DNA of 47,887 nt from Isoptericola halalbus (lineage in GTDB: Bacteria; Actinomycetota; Actinomycetes; Actinomycetales; Cellulomonadaceae). The stretch lies in assembly GCA_009663185.1 (NCBI GenBank), contig VJZX01000024.1:1-47887 (forward strand), in the 5' to 3' direction. Below are positions 38,050 to 46,762 of this stretch, in pieces. A model generated the notes under the pieces. The model was not told where the DNA came from. It searched no databases and saw nothing but the letters and a program-made list of their open reading frames with translations. The position numbers and the translations under genes were made by a program. Numbering within the stretch: position 1 is the first letter of the stretch; every line of letters begins with the position of its first letter.

Positions 38050-38955
38050 GTGGTGACCTACCCGACGGCGACGACGCCCGCGGTCGCGCGCGCCCCCGTC
38101 ACGCCCACCTCGGGCGCACGCGGCTTCTCGACGATGTCGCGCCGCGAGACCGTGGTGCGCTACGCGCTGCTCGTGGTCGTGCTGCTGATCACGATCGGCC
38201 CGTTCCTCTGGCAGCTCTCGACGTCTCTCAAGGGCTCCGGCGAGGACGTCTACACGGCGACTCCGACGTTCGTGCCGCAGGACCCGACCTTCGACAACTA
38301 CCTCGCCGCCTTCGAGACCGTGCCGGTGCTCGGCTTCGCCCGCAACTCGCTCGTCGTCGCCGGGATCACGATCGCCGGCAACGCGATCGGTGCCACCATG
38401 GCCGGCTACGCGCTCGCCCGGCTGCGGTTCCGCGGTGCGCGGCTCATCATGGGCGCGATCCTCGCGACCATGCTGCTGCCGGGCGAGGCGACGATCGTCG
38501 CCCAGTACCTGACCATCCGTGAGCTCGGCCTCGCCGACACGCTGCTGGGCGTGGCGCTGCCCGGCGCCATCGGGATGATCAACGTGCTCCTCATGCGCAC
38601 GGCGTTCCTCAACATCCCGCCGGAGCTCGACGAGGCGGCGATCGTCGACGGCGCCAACGCCTGGCAGCGGTTCTGGCGTATCGGACTGCCCAACGCGAAG
38701 GGGATGCTCGCCGTCATCACGATCTTCGCGTTCATCGGCGCGTGGGACGACTTCCTGTGGCCGCTCATCGTGCTCACCACGCCCGAGAACTTCACCCTGA
38801 CGGTCGGGCTGCAGTACCTCTCCGGGGTGTTCGCCAACAACCCGCGCGTCGTCGCGGCGGGCACGATGATCGCGTTCATCCCGATCGTCGTGTTCTTCGC
38901 GGCCCTCCAGCGCTACTTCTTCCGCGGGGTCGACGAGGGCGCGATCAAGGGATGA
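38050..38955 (+). CDS. Sugar ABC transporter permease (MalG-like)
   Basis: The 301-aa protein has six predicted transmembrane helices (first at about 38-56, YALLVVVLLITIGPFLWQL) and the EAA motif ELDEAAIVDGANAWQRFWRIGLP (about 195-217). It pairs with the preceding MalF-like subunit. The start is GTG 38050 or GTG 38053, with GGAAGGGAG upstream. No ATP-binding subunit follows; many actinobacteria share one multitasking ATPase (MsiK/MsmK type) encoded elsewhere. Confidence 0.93.
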   Translation: MVTYPTATTPAVARAPVTPTSGARGFSTMSRRETVVRYALLVVVLLITIGPFLWQLSTSLKGSGEDVYTATPTFVPQDPTFDNYLAAFETVPVLGFARNSLVVAGITIAGNAIGATMAGYALARLRFRGARLIMGAILATMLLPGEATIVAQYLTIRELGLADTLLGVALPGAIGMINVLLMRTAFLNIPPELDEAAIVDGANAWQRFWRIGLPNAKGMLAVITIFAFIGAWDDFLWPLIVLTTPENFTLTVGLQYLSGVFANNPRVVAAGTMIAFIPIVVFFAALQRYFFRGVDEGAIKG

Positions 38956-39021
38956 GGCGGCCATGAACGCCGGGCGTGCCACGCTGGTTCGCGAAGGAGT
39001 GACGCAGTTGAGGGAGCGAGC

Positions 39022-40056
39022 GTGACGAGAGCCCGGTCCGGTGGAGGCCGGCCGACCATCGACGACATCGCCCAGCAGGTCGGGGTCTCCAAGACGGCAG
39101 TGTCGTTCGCCCTGAACGGCCGGGCGGGCATCAGCGACGAGACCCGCCGGCGCATCCTCGACGCGGTCGAGGAGCTCGGGTGGGTCCCGCATCGTGCCGC
39201 CCGTGCCCTGAGCGGCGCGCGCACCGACACCGTCGGGCTCGTCGTCGCGCGCCCCGCACGGACGCTCGGCGTCGAGCCGTTCTTCGCGCAGCTGGTCTCA
39301 GGACTTCAGGCGCGTCTGTCGACGGACACCGTCTCGCTCCAGCTGCTGGTGGTCGAGGACGTGGCCGCAGAGGTAGCGGTGTACGAGCGGTGGGCAGCCG
39401 AGCGTCGCACGGACGGTGTCGTCCTCCTCGACCTCGAGGTCGACGACCCGCGTCCGGCCGCCCTCGGGCGCCTGCGGCTGCCGGCCGTCCTGCTCGGAGG
39501 CGACGGCACGCCTGGACCCGTGCCCGCGGTCTTCGTCGACGACTTCGAGGCGATGACCAGCATTGCCGAGCATCTCGTGGCGTTGGGTCACCGCCGCATC
39601 GGTCACGTGGGCGGCATCGCGTCCTACGTGCACTCCGTGCGCCGCGTCGAGGCCCTGCAAGCCGTGGCGCGCCGGCACGGCCTGGAGATCGTCACCGTGG
39701 CCACCGACTTCTCGCAGCGGGAGTCGGCCGACGCGACACGTCAGCTCGTGCACGCAGAGAAGCCCCTGACGGCGATCGTCTACGACTCGGACGTCGAGGC
39801 GCTCGCCGGCGTCACGGTGCTCTCCGAGGAGGGCCTGCGCATCCCGGAGGACGTCTCGGTCGTGTCGTTCGACGACTCCGAGCTCGCCCGCCTCGTGCGG
39901 CCGGCGCTCACCGCCCTGACCCGTGACACCTTCGCGCTCGGGGAGCAGGTGGCAGAAGTCCTGTTGTCCCTGCTCGGCGGCGTTCCCGTCGACGACGTCG
40001 TCCTCGCGCCGCTGCCCGTCCTCACGCCCCGGGCGAGCACCGGCCCTCGGCAGTGA
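39022..40056 (+). CDS. LacI-family transcriptional regulator
   Basis: The 344-aa protein has the LacI DNA-binding helix-turn-helix and hinge (about 10-62: TIDDIAQQVGVSKTAVSFAL, NGRAGISDETRRRILDAVEELG, AARALSG) and a periplasmic-binding-protein-like ligand domain. Landmarks in the ligand domain are DGVVLLDLEVDDPRP, HRRIGHVGGIASYVHSVRRVEAL and ISVVSFDDSELARLVRPALTAL-type strands. It probably represses the GH38 and transporter promoters at the shared operator and is released by an imported mannoside. The GTG start has GAGGGAG about 5-11 nt upstream. It lies between the transporter and the two hydrolase genes. Confidence 0.93.
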   Translation: MTRARSGGGRPTIDDIAQQVGVSKTAVSFALNGRAGISDETRRRILDAVEELGWVPHRAARALSGARTDTVGLVVARPARTLGVEPFFAQLVSGLQARLSTDTVSLQLLVVEDVAAEVAVYERWAAERRTDGVVLLDLEVDDPRPAALGRLRLPAVLLGGDGTPGPVPAVFVDDFEAMTSIAEHLVALGHRRIGHVGGIASYVHSVRRVEALQAVARRHGLEIVTVATDFSQRESADATRQLVHAEKPLTAIVYDSDVEALAGVTVLSEEGLRIPEDVSVVSFDDSELARLVRPALTALTRDTFALGEQVAEVLLSLLGGVPVDDVVLAPLPVLTPRASTGPRQ

Positions 40057-40113
40057 CGGACCGGGCGTGACCGGACGACGACCCTGACCCTGACGGACGA
40101 ACCGAGGAGACCC

Positions 40114-41331
40114 ATGCGCTTCGGCGCCAACTACACGCCTGGTCACGGATGGTTCCACGCGTGGCTCGACCTGGACGTCGACGCGGTGCGCCGCGACCTG
40201 GACGCCGTGGCCGCGCTCGGTCTCGACCACGTGCGGGTCTTCCCGCTGTGGGACGTGCTGCAACCCAACCGGACGCTGATCCGCGAGCGTGCAGTGGCCG
40301 ACGTCGTCGCCGTCGTCGACGCCGCGCACGAGGCCGGGCTCGACGCCAGCGTCGACGTGCTGCAGGGCCACCTGTCGAGCTTCGACTTCCTGCCGTCGTG
40401 GGTGCTGACCTGGCATCGGCGCAACCTCTTCACGGACCCCGACGTCGTGACCGCGCAGGAGCGCCTCGTCGAGGCACTCGGCGCCGCCCTCGAGGGCCAC
40501 CCGGGGTTCCTCGGGCTCACCCTGGGCAACGAGACGGCGCAGTTCGCCAAGGAGGGGCACCCGGACCGCCAGGCTCTGACCCCCGCGCAGGCCGACGCCT
40601 GGTTGGAGCGCCTGCTCGGTGCGGCCCGGCGCGCGGCGCCCCGCTCGCGACACGCGCACTCGTTCGACGACGACGTGTGGTTCGTGGACTCGAGCGCCGT
40701 CACGCCTGAGCACGCCGTGCGGCACGGTGACGTCACCACGGTCCACTCGTGGGTGTTCACCGGCGTGGCCCGGCACTTCCCGGTGGGGCATCCCGCCTAC
40801 GCGCTGTTCGCGCGCTACCTGCTCGAGCTGGCAGCCGCGTGGGCCGGCGACGGCGTACGGCCCCTGTGGCTGCAGGAGGTCGGGGCGCCCGCGCCGCACG
40901 TGGGTGCCGAGAACGTGGTCGCGTTCGCGACGAGGACGCTCGAGCACGCGGTGCGGCAGCCCGGCCTGTGGGGTGTCACGTGGTGGTGCTCGCACGACGT
41001 CGACCGCAGCCTGGCCGACTTCCCGGAGCTCGAGTACTCGCTCGGTCTGCTGACCGCCGACGGCCTGCCCAAGCCCGTGGGGCTCGCGGTGCGCGACGCG
41101 CTGCCGGGCCTGCGTGAGCTCGCCGGGCGCACGGCGAGCTCGGGCTCCGGCGCGCCGGGCGGCGGCGAGGTGATCGAGCTGCCCTGCGACGACGACGGCC
41201 GCGTCGTGCGGTCGCTCACGGCGCCCGGCTCCGAGCTGTTCGCCGCGTGGGTCGACGCGGCGGCCGCGGGCAGCCCGCCGCGTCTGGCCGTCCCGACCGG
41301 TGCCGGGACGCGCGTGGAGCGGGTCGCGTGA
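40114..41331 (+). CDS. GH5-family glycoside hydrolase, probable beta-mannosidase (GH5_18-like)
   Basis: The 405-aa protein is a clan GH-A barrel. The acid/base is Glu140 in LGLTLGNETAQF and the nucleophile Glu255 in PLWLQEVGAP. Other landmarks are MRFGANYTPGHGWFHAWLD at the N-terminus, VRVFPLWDVLQPNRTLI and a conserved WWCSHDVDRSL. These resemble GH5 subfamily 18, some members of which, as I recall, cleave the Man-beta-1,4-GlcNAc bond of the N-glycan core. Subfamily is assigned from memory of sequence patterns and needs checking. No signal peptide, so cytoplasmic. ATG 40114 has GAGGAG about 7 nt upstream. The stop overlaps the GH92 GTG by 4 bp. Confidence 0.8.
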   Translation: MRFGANYTPGHGWFHAWLDLDVDAVRRDLDAVAALGLDHVRVFPLWDVLQPNRTLIRERAVADVVAVVDAAHEAGLDASVDVLQGHLSSFDFLPSWVLTWHRRNLFTDPDVVTAQERLVEALGAALEGHPGFLGLTLGNETAQFAKEGHPDRQALTPAQADAWLERLLGAARRAAPRSRHAHSFDDDVWFVDSSAVTPEHAVRHGDVTTVHSWVFTGVARHFPVGHPAYALFARYLLELAAAWAGDGVRPLWLQEVGAPAPHVGAENVVAFATRTLEHAVRQPGLWGVTWWCSHDVDRSLADFPELEYSLGLLTADGLPKPVGLAVRDALPGLRELAGRTASSGSGAPGGGEVIELPCDDDGRVVRSLTAPGSELFAAWVDAAAAGSPPRLAVPTGAGTRVERVA

Positions 41332-44300
41332 CAGTGTGCCCCGAGGTCCTCGAAGGACACGGGTACGGGCTCGCACGGACCGCGTGGGGGACGTCCTTCG
41401 AGGCCGGCGACCCGCTCCCGCCCGTAGTGCACGGCGGGTTGCAGCTGGCGCTCGGCGGCGGCCCTGCGCATGTCCCGGCTGGACGCCCTGGCGTCGGTCT
41501 GACGGGCGTCCGTTCCTTGCGGGTCGGTGCCGATGCCGACGCGCTGGCGACCGGCCCGCGGCGTGCGCTGCTGGCCGACGGGCTCGACGTGCTCGTCGAG
41601 CCTGGCGCGGAGCTGCGCTGGGCAGTCTGCCCGGTCCTCGACGACGGGCTGACCTACCGGTCCACGTGGGTGGCCGTCGACCTTCGGCTCGACGACGGCA
41701 CCTGGCTCGCCGCGTCAGGGCCGCGCGACCAGTACGGCGTTGCCGCGACCGCCGACGGCCAGGGCGCCGCGAAGATCCTCGTGCCCGACCACTGGAATCT
41801 CGTGCGGGTCGACCTGTCCGCCGCGACCGGACGGACCGTGACGGCCGTGGCGGTGGTGGTCGTACCCGCGCACGGTATCCCGCCGGGCTCGGTGGAGGCC
41901 TGGCTCGACGACGTCGCGATCGGCACGCCCGAGCGGCGTGTCGTCCGTGGGCTCGTCGACCACGTCGACACCCGCCGCGGAACCCACTCGACCGGCGCGT
42001 ACTCGCGGGGCAACACGGTGCCGGCCGCCGCCGTCCCGAACGGCGCCGCCCTGTGGGTCCCGCTGACCGACGGCGCCTCCGGGTCGTGGCTCTACGCGTG
42101 GGCCGCGCACAACGGCCCGGACAACCGGCCACGCCTGCACGGCGTCGCGGTGTCGCATCTCCCCAGTCCCTGGATGGGCGACCGCGCCCAGCTGGCCGTG
42201 CACCTCGTCCCGGACGCGGGCGGGTCGGCCGTCGGCGTGCCGGACGCGTCGCTCGACGCGCGGGGACGGGCCTTCGACCACGCGGGAGAGCTCGCCCGCC
42301 CGCACCACTACGGCGTCGCGCTCGACGGTGGTGCGCGCATCGACGTGACCCCGACCGACCACGGTGCCGTCCTGCGGCTCACCTTCCCGGCGGGCGACGC
42401 GGTCGGGCACGTTCTGCTCGACGCCGTGAGCACGCAGGGTGCGGCCGAGCCCGGGCGGCCGGTGCATCTGCGGCTCGAGCCCGAGGCCGGCACGATCACC
42501 GGCTGGAGCGACCACGGCAGCGGGCTGTCGGTCGGGCGCAGCCGCATGTACGTCGTGGGTCGGCTCGACCGTCCCGCGCTGCGGGCCGGGCGGGCACGCG
42601 GTGACCGTCCGCACGCGCGGTATGCGACCGTCGACCTGTGCGAGCCAGCCGGCGGTCGCACGGTCGAGCTGCGGCTCGCCACGTCGTTCGTCGGCGTCGA
42701 GCAGGCATGGCGCAACTTCGCCCGGGAGCTCGAGGGCGTCCCGTTCGCGACCGTCGAGGCGCGTGCCCGGGCCGCGTGGGAGGAACGCCTGAGCGTCGTC
42801 GAGGTCGACGGCGCCACGGACGACCAGCTCACGACCCTCTACTCGTGCCTCTACCGGCTCAATCTGTATCCGACGTCGCAGACCGAGGACGCGGGCGAGC
42901 CGGGGCGGCCCCGGCCGGTGCACGCGTCGCCTGTGCTGCCGCCCGCCGGGCCGTCGACCGACGAGCGCACGGGCGCGGTCGTGGTCGACGGGGAGATCTT
43001 CGTCAACCACGGCTTCTGGGACACCTACCGCACGTGCTGGCCCGCGTACGCGCTGCTGTACCCGGAGCTCGCGGGGCGCCTCGCCGACGGCTTCGTCCAG
43101 CAGTACCGAGAGGCGGGCTGGATCGCACGGTGGTCGTCGCCCGGCTACGCCGACCTCATGACTGGCACGAGCTCCGACGTCGCGTTCGCCGACGTGTTCG
43201 TGCGCGGTGTGAGCCTGCCCGACCCGGTGGCGGCATACGATGCCGGCCTGCGCAACGCGACCGTGGTTCCGCCGCACGCGAGCGTCGGACGTCATGGACA
43301 GGAGCACTTCCTACTCCACGGCTGGGTGCCGCGGGAGGTGCACGAGAGCGTCTCGTGGAGCCTCGAGGGCTACGTCAACGACGCCGGGCTGGCCGCCATG
43401 GCGCGACGGCTCGCCGTGAGCGACGCCGTCCCCGAGCGACGGCGGCGCGCCCTGCTCGACGAGGCCGCCTACCTCGCGCGGCGCGCGCTCGGCTACGTCC
43501 ACCTGTTCGACCCCGTCACGGGGTTCTTCCGGGGGCGAGGCGCGGACGGCACCGTCGTCGACCCGGCGGAGTTCGACCCGGCGGAGTGGGGCGGCGACTA
43601 CACGGAGTCGAACGCGTGGAACTTCGCCTTCCACGCCCCGCACGACCCCGCGGGCCTCGCGCGGCTGCACGGCGGCCCCGAGGGCCTGGCCGCGGTTCTC
43701 GGGAGGTTCTTCGCCACGCCCGAGCGGGCCGACCGGCCCGGAAGCTACGGGTCCGTGATCCACGAGATGTCCGAGGCGCGCGACGTGCGCCTGGGCCAGC
43801 TCGGCCAGAGCAACCAGGTCTCGCACCACGTCCCCTACACGTGGCTCGCCGCGGGGCGGCCGGACCGGGCCCAGGAGACCGTCCGGGAGATCCTCGAGCG
43901 GCTGTGGACGGGCAGCGAGCTGGGCCAGGGCTACCACGGCGACGAGGACAACGGCGAGATGTCCGCGTGGTACGTGCTCTCGGCGCTCGGGCTGTACCCG
44001 CTGGAGGTGGGCACGCCGAGATGGGCCCCGGGCTCGCCGCTCTTCCGGCGCGCCGTCGTGCACCGACCCGGGGGCGACCTCGTCCTCGAGGCGCCCGGCG
44101 CCGAGGACGGGCACCGGTACGTGGCCGGCGTCGCCGTCGACGGCCGTGAGCTCGACGCGCCCGTCCTCGACCACCGTGAGCTCGCAGGCGGAGCCCGCGT
44201 GCGGTTCCGGATGGCGGCCGAGCCGTCGGACTGGGGCGCGGAGCTCGCCGCGGCCGCCGAACCTGACCGCGTGCCCTGGCACGACGTCTCGGGCACCGGT

Positions 44301-44663
44301 GTGTGGCGCAGGCCCGGGGGACGGGCCGTGCCCCGGCTCGCGGACGACGAGCTCGGCCGGGCCGCGGACGTCGGGCCAGGCCGGCTGACCTGGTCCACTG
44401 GCGCCAGTGGCCACGGACATCTCCTGCACGCGTACACGCTCGTCTCGGCCGCTGACGGGCGCCCCGCACCGACGTCGTGGCGGCTCTCGGTGCGCACGGT
44501 TGGAGGGACGTGGCGCGACGTCGACGCCCGCGACGGCGAGGAGTTCCGCTGGGCCGCTCAGCTCCGCCCGTTCGTGCTCAGCGAGCCCGTGGCGTTCGAC
44601 GAGGTACGGCTCGACCTGTACGACGCAGGCGCGCTCGCCCAGGTCGAGCTGCTCGTCGAGTGA
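41328..44663 (+). CDS. GH92 family alpha-mannosidase
   Basis: The 1111-aa protein has an N-terminal beta-sandwich domain (about 1-205, with FEAGDPLPP and a possible sugar-binding role), then a GH92 module. Motifs are GFWDTYRTCWPAYALLYPE, GTSSDVAFADVFV, YTESNAWNFAFHAPHD with the proposed catalytic acid Glu760, QSNQVSHHVPYTW and HGDEDNGEMSAWYVLSALGLYP with Asp872 and Asp874 as the paired bases. GH92 enzymes are calcium-dependent exo-alpha-mannosidases. The usual GNEPSHH reads SNQVSHH (Gln830). No signal peptide is seen, unlike many GH92 enzymes, so it should act inside the cell. A C-terminal beta domain ends the protein. The GTG start is coupled to the GH5 stop. Confidence 0.92.
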   Translation: MTVCPEVLEGHGYGLARTAWGTSFEAGDPLPPVVHGGLQLALGGGPAHVPAGRPGVGLTGVRSLRVGADADALATGPRRALLADGLDVLVEPGAELRWAVCPVLDDGLTYRSTWVAVDLRLDDGTWLAASGPRDQYGVAATADGQGAAKILVPDHWNLVRVDLSAATGRTVTAVAVVVVPAHGIPPGSVEAWLDDVAIGTPERRVVRGLVDHVDTRRGTHSTGAYSRGNTVPAAAVPNGAALWVPLTDGASGSWLYAWAAHNGPDNRPRLHGVAVSHLPSPWMGDRAQLAVHLVPDAGGSAVGVPDASLDARGRAFDHAGELARPHHYGVALDGGARIDVTPTDHGAVLRLTFPAGDAVGHVLLDAVSTQGAAEPGRPVHLRLEPEAGTITGWSDHGSGLSVGRSRMYVVGRLDRPALRAGRARGDRPHARYATVDLCEPAGGRTVELRLATSFVGVEQAWRNFARELEGVPFATVEARARAAWEERLSVVEVDGATDDQLTTLYSCLYRLNLYPTSQTEDAGEPGRPRPVHASPVLPPAGPSTDERTGAVVVDGEIFVNHGFWDTYRTCWPAYALLYPELAGRLADGFVQQYREAGWIARWSSPGYADLMTGTSSDVAFADVFVRGVSLPDPVAAYDAGLRNATVVPPHASVGRHGQEHFLLHGWVPREVHESVSWSLEGYVNDAGLAAMARRLAVSDAVPERRRRALLDEAAYLARRALGYVHLFDPVTGFFRGRGADGTVVDPAEFDPAEWGGDYTESNAWNFAFHAPHDPAGLARLHGGPEGLAAVLGRFFATPERADRPGSYGSVIHEMSEARDVRLGQLGQSNQVSHHVPYTWLAAGRPDRAQETVREILERLWTGSELGQGYHGDEDNGEMSAWYVLSALGLYPLEVGTPRWAPGSPLFRRAVVHRPGGDLVLEAPGAEDGHRYVAGVAVDGRELDAPVLDHRELAGGARVRFRMAAEPSDWGAELAAAAEPDRVPWHDVSGTGVWRRPGGRAVPRLADDELGRAADVGPGRLTWSTGASGHGHLLHAYTLVSAADGRPAPTSWRLSVRTVGGTWRDVDARDGEEFRWAAQLRPFVLSEPVAFDEVRLDLYDAGALAQVELLVE

Positions 44664-44698
44664 GGTCCGCGGCGCCGGGAAGGGCGCCGCGGACCTCA
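44661..44698. terminator. Bidirectional 16-bp hairpin terminator between GH92 and katA
   Basis: A perfect inverted repeat, TGAGGTCCGCGGCGCC (44661-44676) and its complement (44683-44698), has loop GGGAAG. The left arm includes the GH92 stop codon. The right arm ends 11 nt before the katA stop. It can serve both convergent transcripts. A short T-run is lacking, as is usual in GC-rich genomes. Confidence 0.75.
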
Positions 44699-44709
44699 GC
44701 CGTCAGCCG

Positions 44710-46215
44710 TCAGAAGCCGATGGGCTCGACGTCGGGGCCGGAGCCGGCCGCGACCGGAGCCGGAGCGGCACCGGCGACCTCGGAGCGCAGCTTGGCCCCG
44801 AGCTCTGCGTCGACGTTGGTCCAGTACTGGAAGAACCGCTCACGGATCTCGTCGACCGTGATGGCCTTGCCCTGGCCCGTGAGGGTCTCGAGGAAGCGGG
44901 CCTTGGCCGCGTCGTCGAACACCTCGCGGTACAGGGTGCCCGGCTGGCCGAAGTCGTCGTCCTCGGCGTGCAGGGTGGCGGCCGACCGCACCAGCGCGCC
45001 GTCGGACTCCCACGAGCCCTCGGCCGCACGCGACGGGTCGGCGACCGGGCCGCCGAACGAGTTCGGCGCGTACACCGGGACGGACGGGTCGTTGAACTGG
45101 TGGCGCTGCGCGCCGTCCTGCGAGTAGTTGTGCACCTCGGCGGCGTGCGGCGCGTTCACGGGGAGCTGCTGGTAGTTGGTGCCCACGCGGTAGCGGTGCG
45201 CGTCCGGGTACGAGAAGACGCGGGCCATGAGCATCTTGTCGGGCGAGATGTCGGTACCCGGGACCTGGTTGGCCGGCGACAGGGCGATCTGCTCGATCTC
45301 GGCGAAGAAGTTGCGCGGGTTGCGGTTGAGCGTGAAGTGCCCGACGTGGATGAGGGGGTAGTCGGCGTGCGGCCAGACCTTGGTCAGGTCGAACGGGTTG
45401 AACCGGTAGGTCTTCGCGTCCTCGTACGGCATGACCTGGACCTTGATGTCCCAGGTGGGGTGCTCGCCGCGCTCGATCGCCTCGTACAGGTCGCGGCGGT
45501 AGTAGTCGGCGTCCGCGCCTGCGAGCTTCTCGGCGTCCTCGTTCGAGATGGTGTGGACGCCCTGGCGCGAGATGAAGTGGTACTTGACCCAGAACCGCTC
45601 GCCGTCGGCGTTGATCCACTGGTAGGTGTGCGAGCCGTACCCGTTGACCTCGCGCCAGGAGGTCGGCAGACCACGGTCGCCCATGAGGTACGTGACCTGG
45701 TGGGCCGACTCGGGGGACAGGGTCCAGAAGTCCCACTGCATGTCGGCGTCGCGCAGGCCGGAGCCCGGCAGGCGCTTCTGCGAGTGGATGAAGTCCGGGA
45801 ACTTGATCGCGTCACGGATGAAGAACACCGGCGTGTTGTTGCCGACGACGTCGAGGTTGCCCTCGGTCGTGTAGAAGCGGAGCGCGAATCCGCGCACGTC
45901 GCGCCACGTGTCGGGCGAGCCCTGCTCGCCGGCGACCGACGAGAACCGCAGCGCGACCTCGCCCTTGGCGCCGGGCTGGAACGCGGCCGCGCGGGTGTAT
46001 GCCGAGACGTCCTCGGTGATCTCCCACTCGCCGAACGCGCCGCCACCCTTGGCGTGCACGATGCGCTCGGGGATGCGCTCGCGGTTGAACTGGGCGAGCT
46101 TCTCGACCAGGTAGCGGTCGTGCAGGACGGTGGGGCCGTCGGCCCCCACCGTGAGCGAGTGCGCGTCGCTCGTGACCGGCGTGCCGGTCTGCGTGGTGGT
46201 GAACGGGGTCGTCAT
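44710..46215 (-). CDS. katA: Monofunctional heme catalase KatA
   Basis: The 501-aa protein is a small-subunit heme catalase that converts hydrogen peroxide to water and oxygen in the cytoplasm. The distal His54 is in [14 protein letters not shown]. The distal Asn lies in [22 protein letters not shown] (about 125-146). The proximal heme-ligand Tyr is in [17 protein letters not shown] (about 330-346). Length fits clade 3 enzymes without a C-terminal flavodoxin domain. ATG 46215 has GAGGAAAGGA about 8 nt upstream. It lies 50 bp downstream of furA on the same strand, so FurA probably controls it in response to peroxide or iron. Confidence 0.97.
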   Translation of the reverse strand: MTTPFTTTQTGTPVTSDAHSLTVGADGPTVLHDRYLVEKLAQFNRERIPERIVHAKGGGAFGEWEITEDVSAYTRAAAFQPGAKGEVALRFSSVAGEQGSPDTWRDVRGFALRFYTTEGNLDVVGNNTPVFFIRDAIKFPDFIHSQKRLPGSGLRDADMQWDFWTLSPESAHQVTYLMGDRGLPTSWREVNGYGSHTYQWINADGERFWVKYHFISRQGVHTISNEDAEKLAGADADYYRRDLYEAIERGEHPTWDIKVQVMPYEDAKTYRFNPFDLTKVWPHADYPLIHVGHFTLNRNPRNFFAEIEQIALSPANQVPGTDISPDKMLMARVFSYPDAHRYRVGTNYQQLPVNAPHAAEVHNYSQDGAQRHQFNDPSVPVYAPNSFGGPVADPSRAAEGSWESDGALVRSAATLHAEDDDFGQPGTLYREVFDDAAKARFLETLTGQGKAITVDEIRERFFQYWTNVDAELGAKLRSEVAGAAPAPVAAGSGPDVEPIGF

Positions 46216-46265
46216 GTTGCGACGTCCTTTCCTCGGGGTTGCGTGGGCGGAAGGTGGGTGGAACG

Positions 46266-46727
46266 TCAATGGCGCGAGGCGCAGTCCGGGCACAGACCCC
46301 AGAAGGTCACCTCGGCGAGATCGAGCGTGAAGCCGTGCGCCTGGCTCGGCGTCAGGCAGGGCGCGTGCCCGACGGCGCAGTCGACGTCGGCGACGGCGCC
46401 GCACGAGCGGCACACGACATGGTGGTGGTTGTCTCCCACGCGCCGCTCGTAGCGCGCCGGGTGACCGGCGGGCTCCATGCGGCGCAGCAGCCCGGCGCTC
46501 GTCAGGGTGTGGAGCGTGTCGTAGACGGCCTGCACCGACGCGGACCCGAGGTCGATGCGCACCGCCTGGACGACGTCGTCGGCCGTGGCGTGGTGGAGCC
46601 CGTCGAGCGTCCGCAGCACCGCGAGCCGCACGCCCGTGACGCGCAGGCCGGCGTCCCGCAGCAGCTGTTCGTCACCGGCGCGCCGCATGCCGCGCGGCAC
46701 GGCCGGTGCGACAGGGTGGTTGCTCAC
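46266..46727 (-). CDS. furA: Fur-family regulator, FurA/CatR type
   Basis: The 153-aa protein has the Fur winged helix (about 15-85: [41 protein letters not shown]), the metal site [14 protein letters not shown] (about 96-109) and a second Cys pair in [10 protein letters not shown] at the end. This gives a CxxC/CxxC structural zinc. It is paired with katA, which marks it as a peroxide-sensing repressor (FurA/CatR/PerR-like). I chose GTG 46727 because TATGGT lies 7 nt upstream of it; the ATG at 46739 falls within that -10 box. The operator sits just upstream. Confidence 0.92.
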   Translation of the reverse strand: MSNHPVAPAVPRGMRRAGDEQLLRDAGLRVTGVRLAVLRTLDGLHHATADDVVQAVRIDLGSASVQAVYDTLHTLTSAGLLRRMEPAGHPARYERRVGDNHHHVVCRSCGAVADVDCAVGHAPCLTPSQAHGFTLDLAEVTFWGLCPDCASRH

Positions 46728-46734
46728 AGCGACG

Positions 46735-46740
46735 ACCATA
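46735..46740 (-). promoter_or_regulatory. Leaderless-type -10 box (TATGGT) for furA-katA
   Basis: On the minus strand TATGGT (46740 to 46735) is followed by CGTCGCT and GTG 46727. A leaderless furA transcript is known from mycobacteria. Confidence 0.55.
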
Positions 46741-46749
46741 GTGCTTTTC

Positions 46750-46762
46750 TGGAATCATTCCA
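46750..46762. promoter_or_regulatory. Fur/PerR-type operator at the furA promoter
   Basis: TGGAATCATTCCA is a perfect inverted repeat (6-1-6) with the AATnATT core of PerR/Fur-type boxes. It lies 9 nt upstream of the furA -10 box, over the spacer, where a bound repressor would block polymerase. Autoregulation of furA-katA is the natural reading. Confidence 0.75.

Noticed and set aside
38956-39021. A separate operator-controlled promoter for the lacI gene
   Set aside because: No TTGACA-like box and no copy of the TAAAGCGGTTTA site is present in the 66-bp gap, only a ribosome binding site.
41328-44663. GH92 as a mannose-phosphate uncapping enzyme because of the Glu to Gln change in SNQVSHH
   Set aside because: As I recall, in the uncapping enzyme from Cellulosimicrobium the changed residue is the catalytic acid, about 110 residues before the paired Asp bases. 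At that position this protein keeps Glu760 in YTESNAW. Gln830 is only 42 residues before Asp872, so it is a different site.
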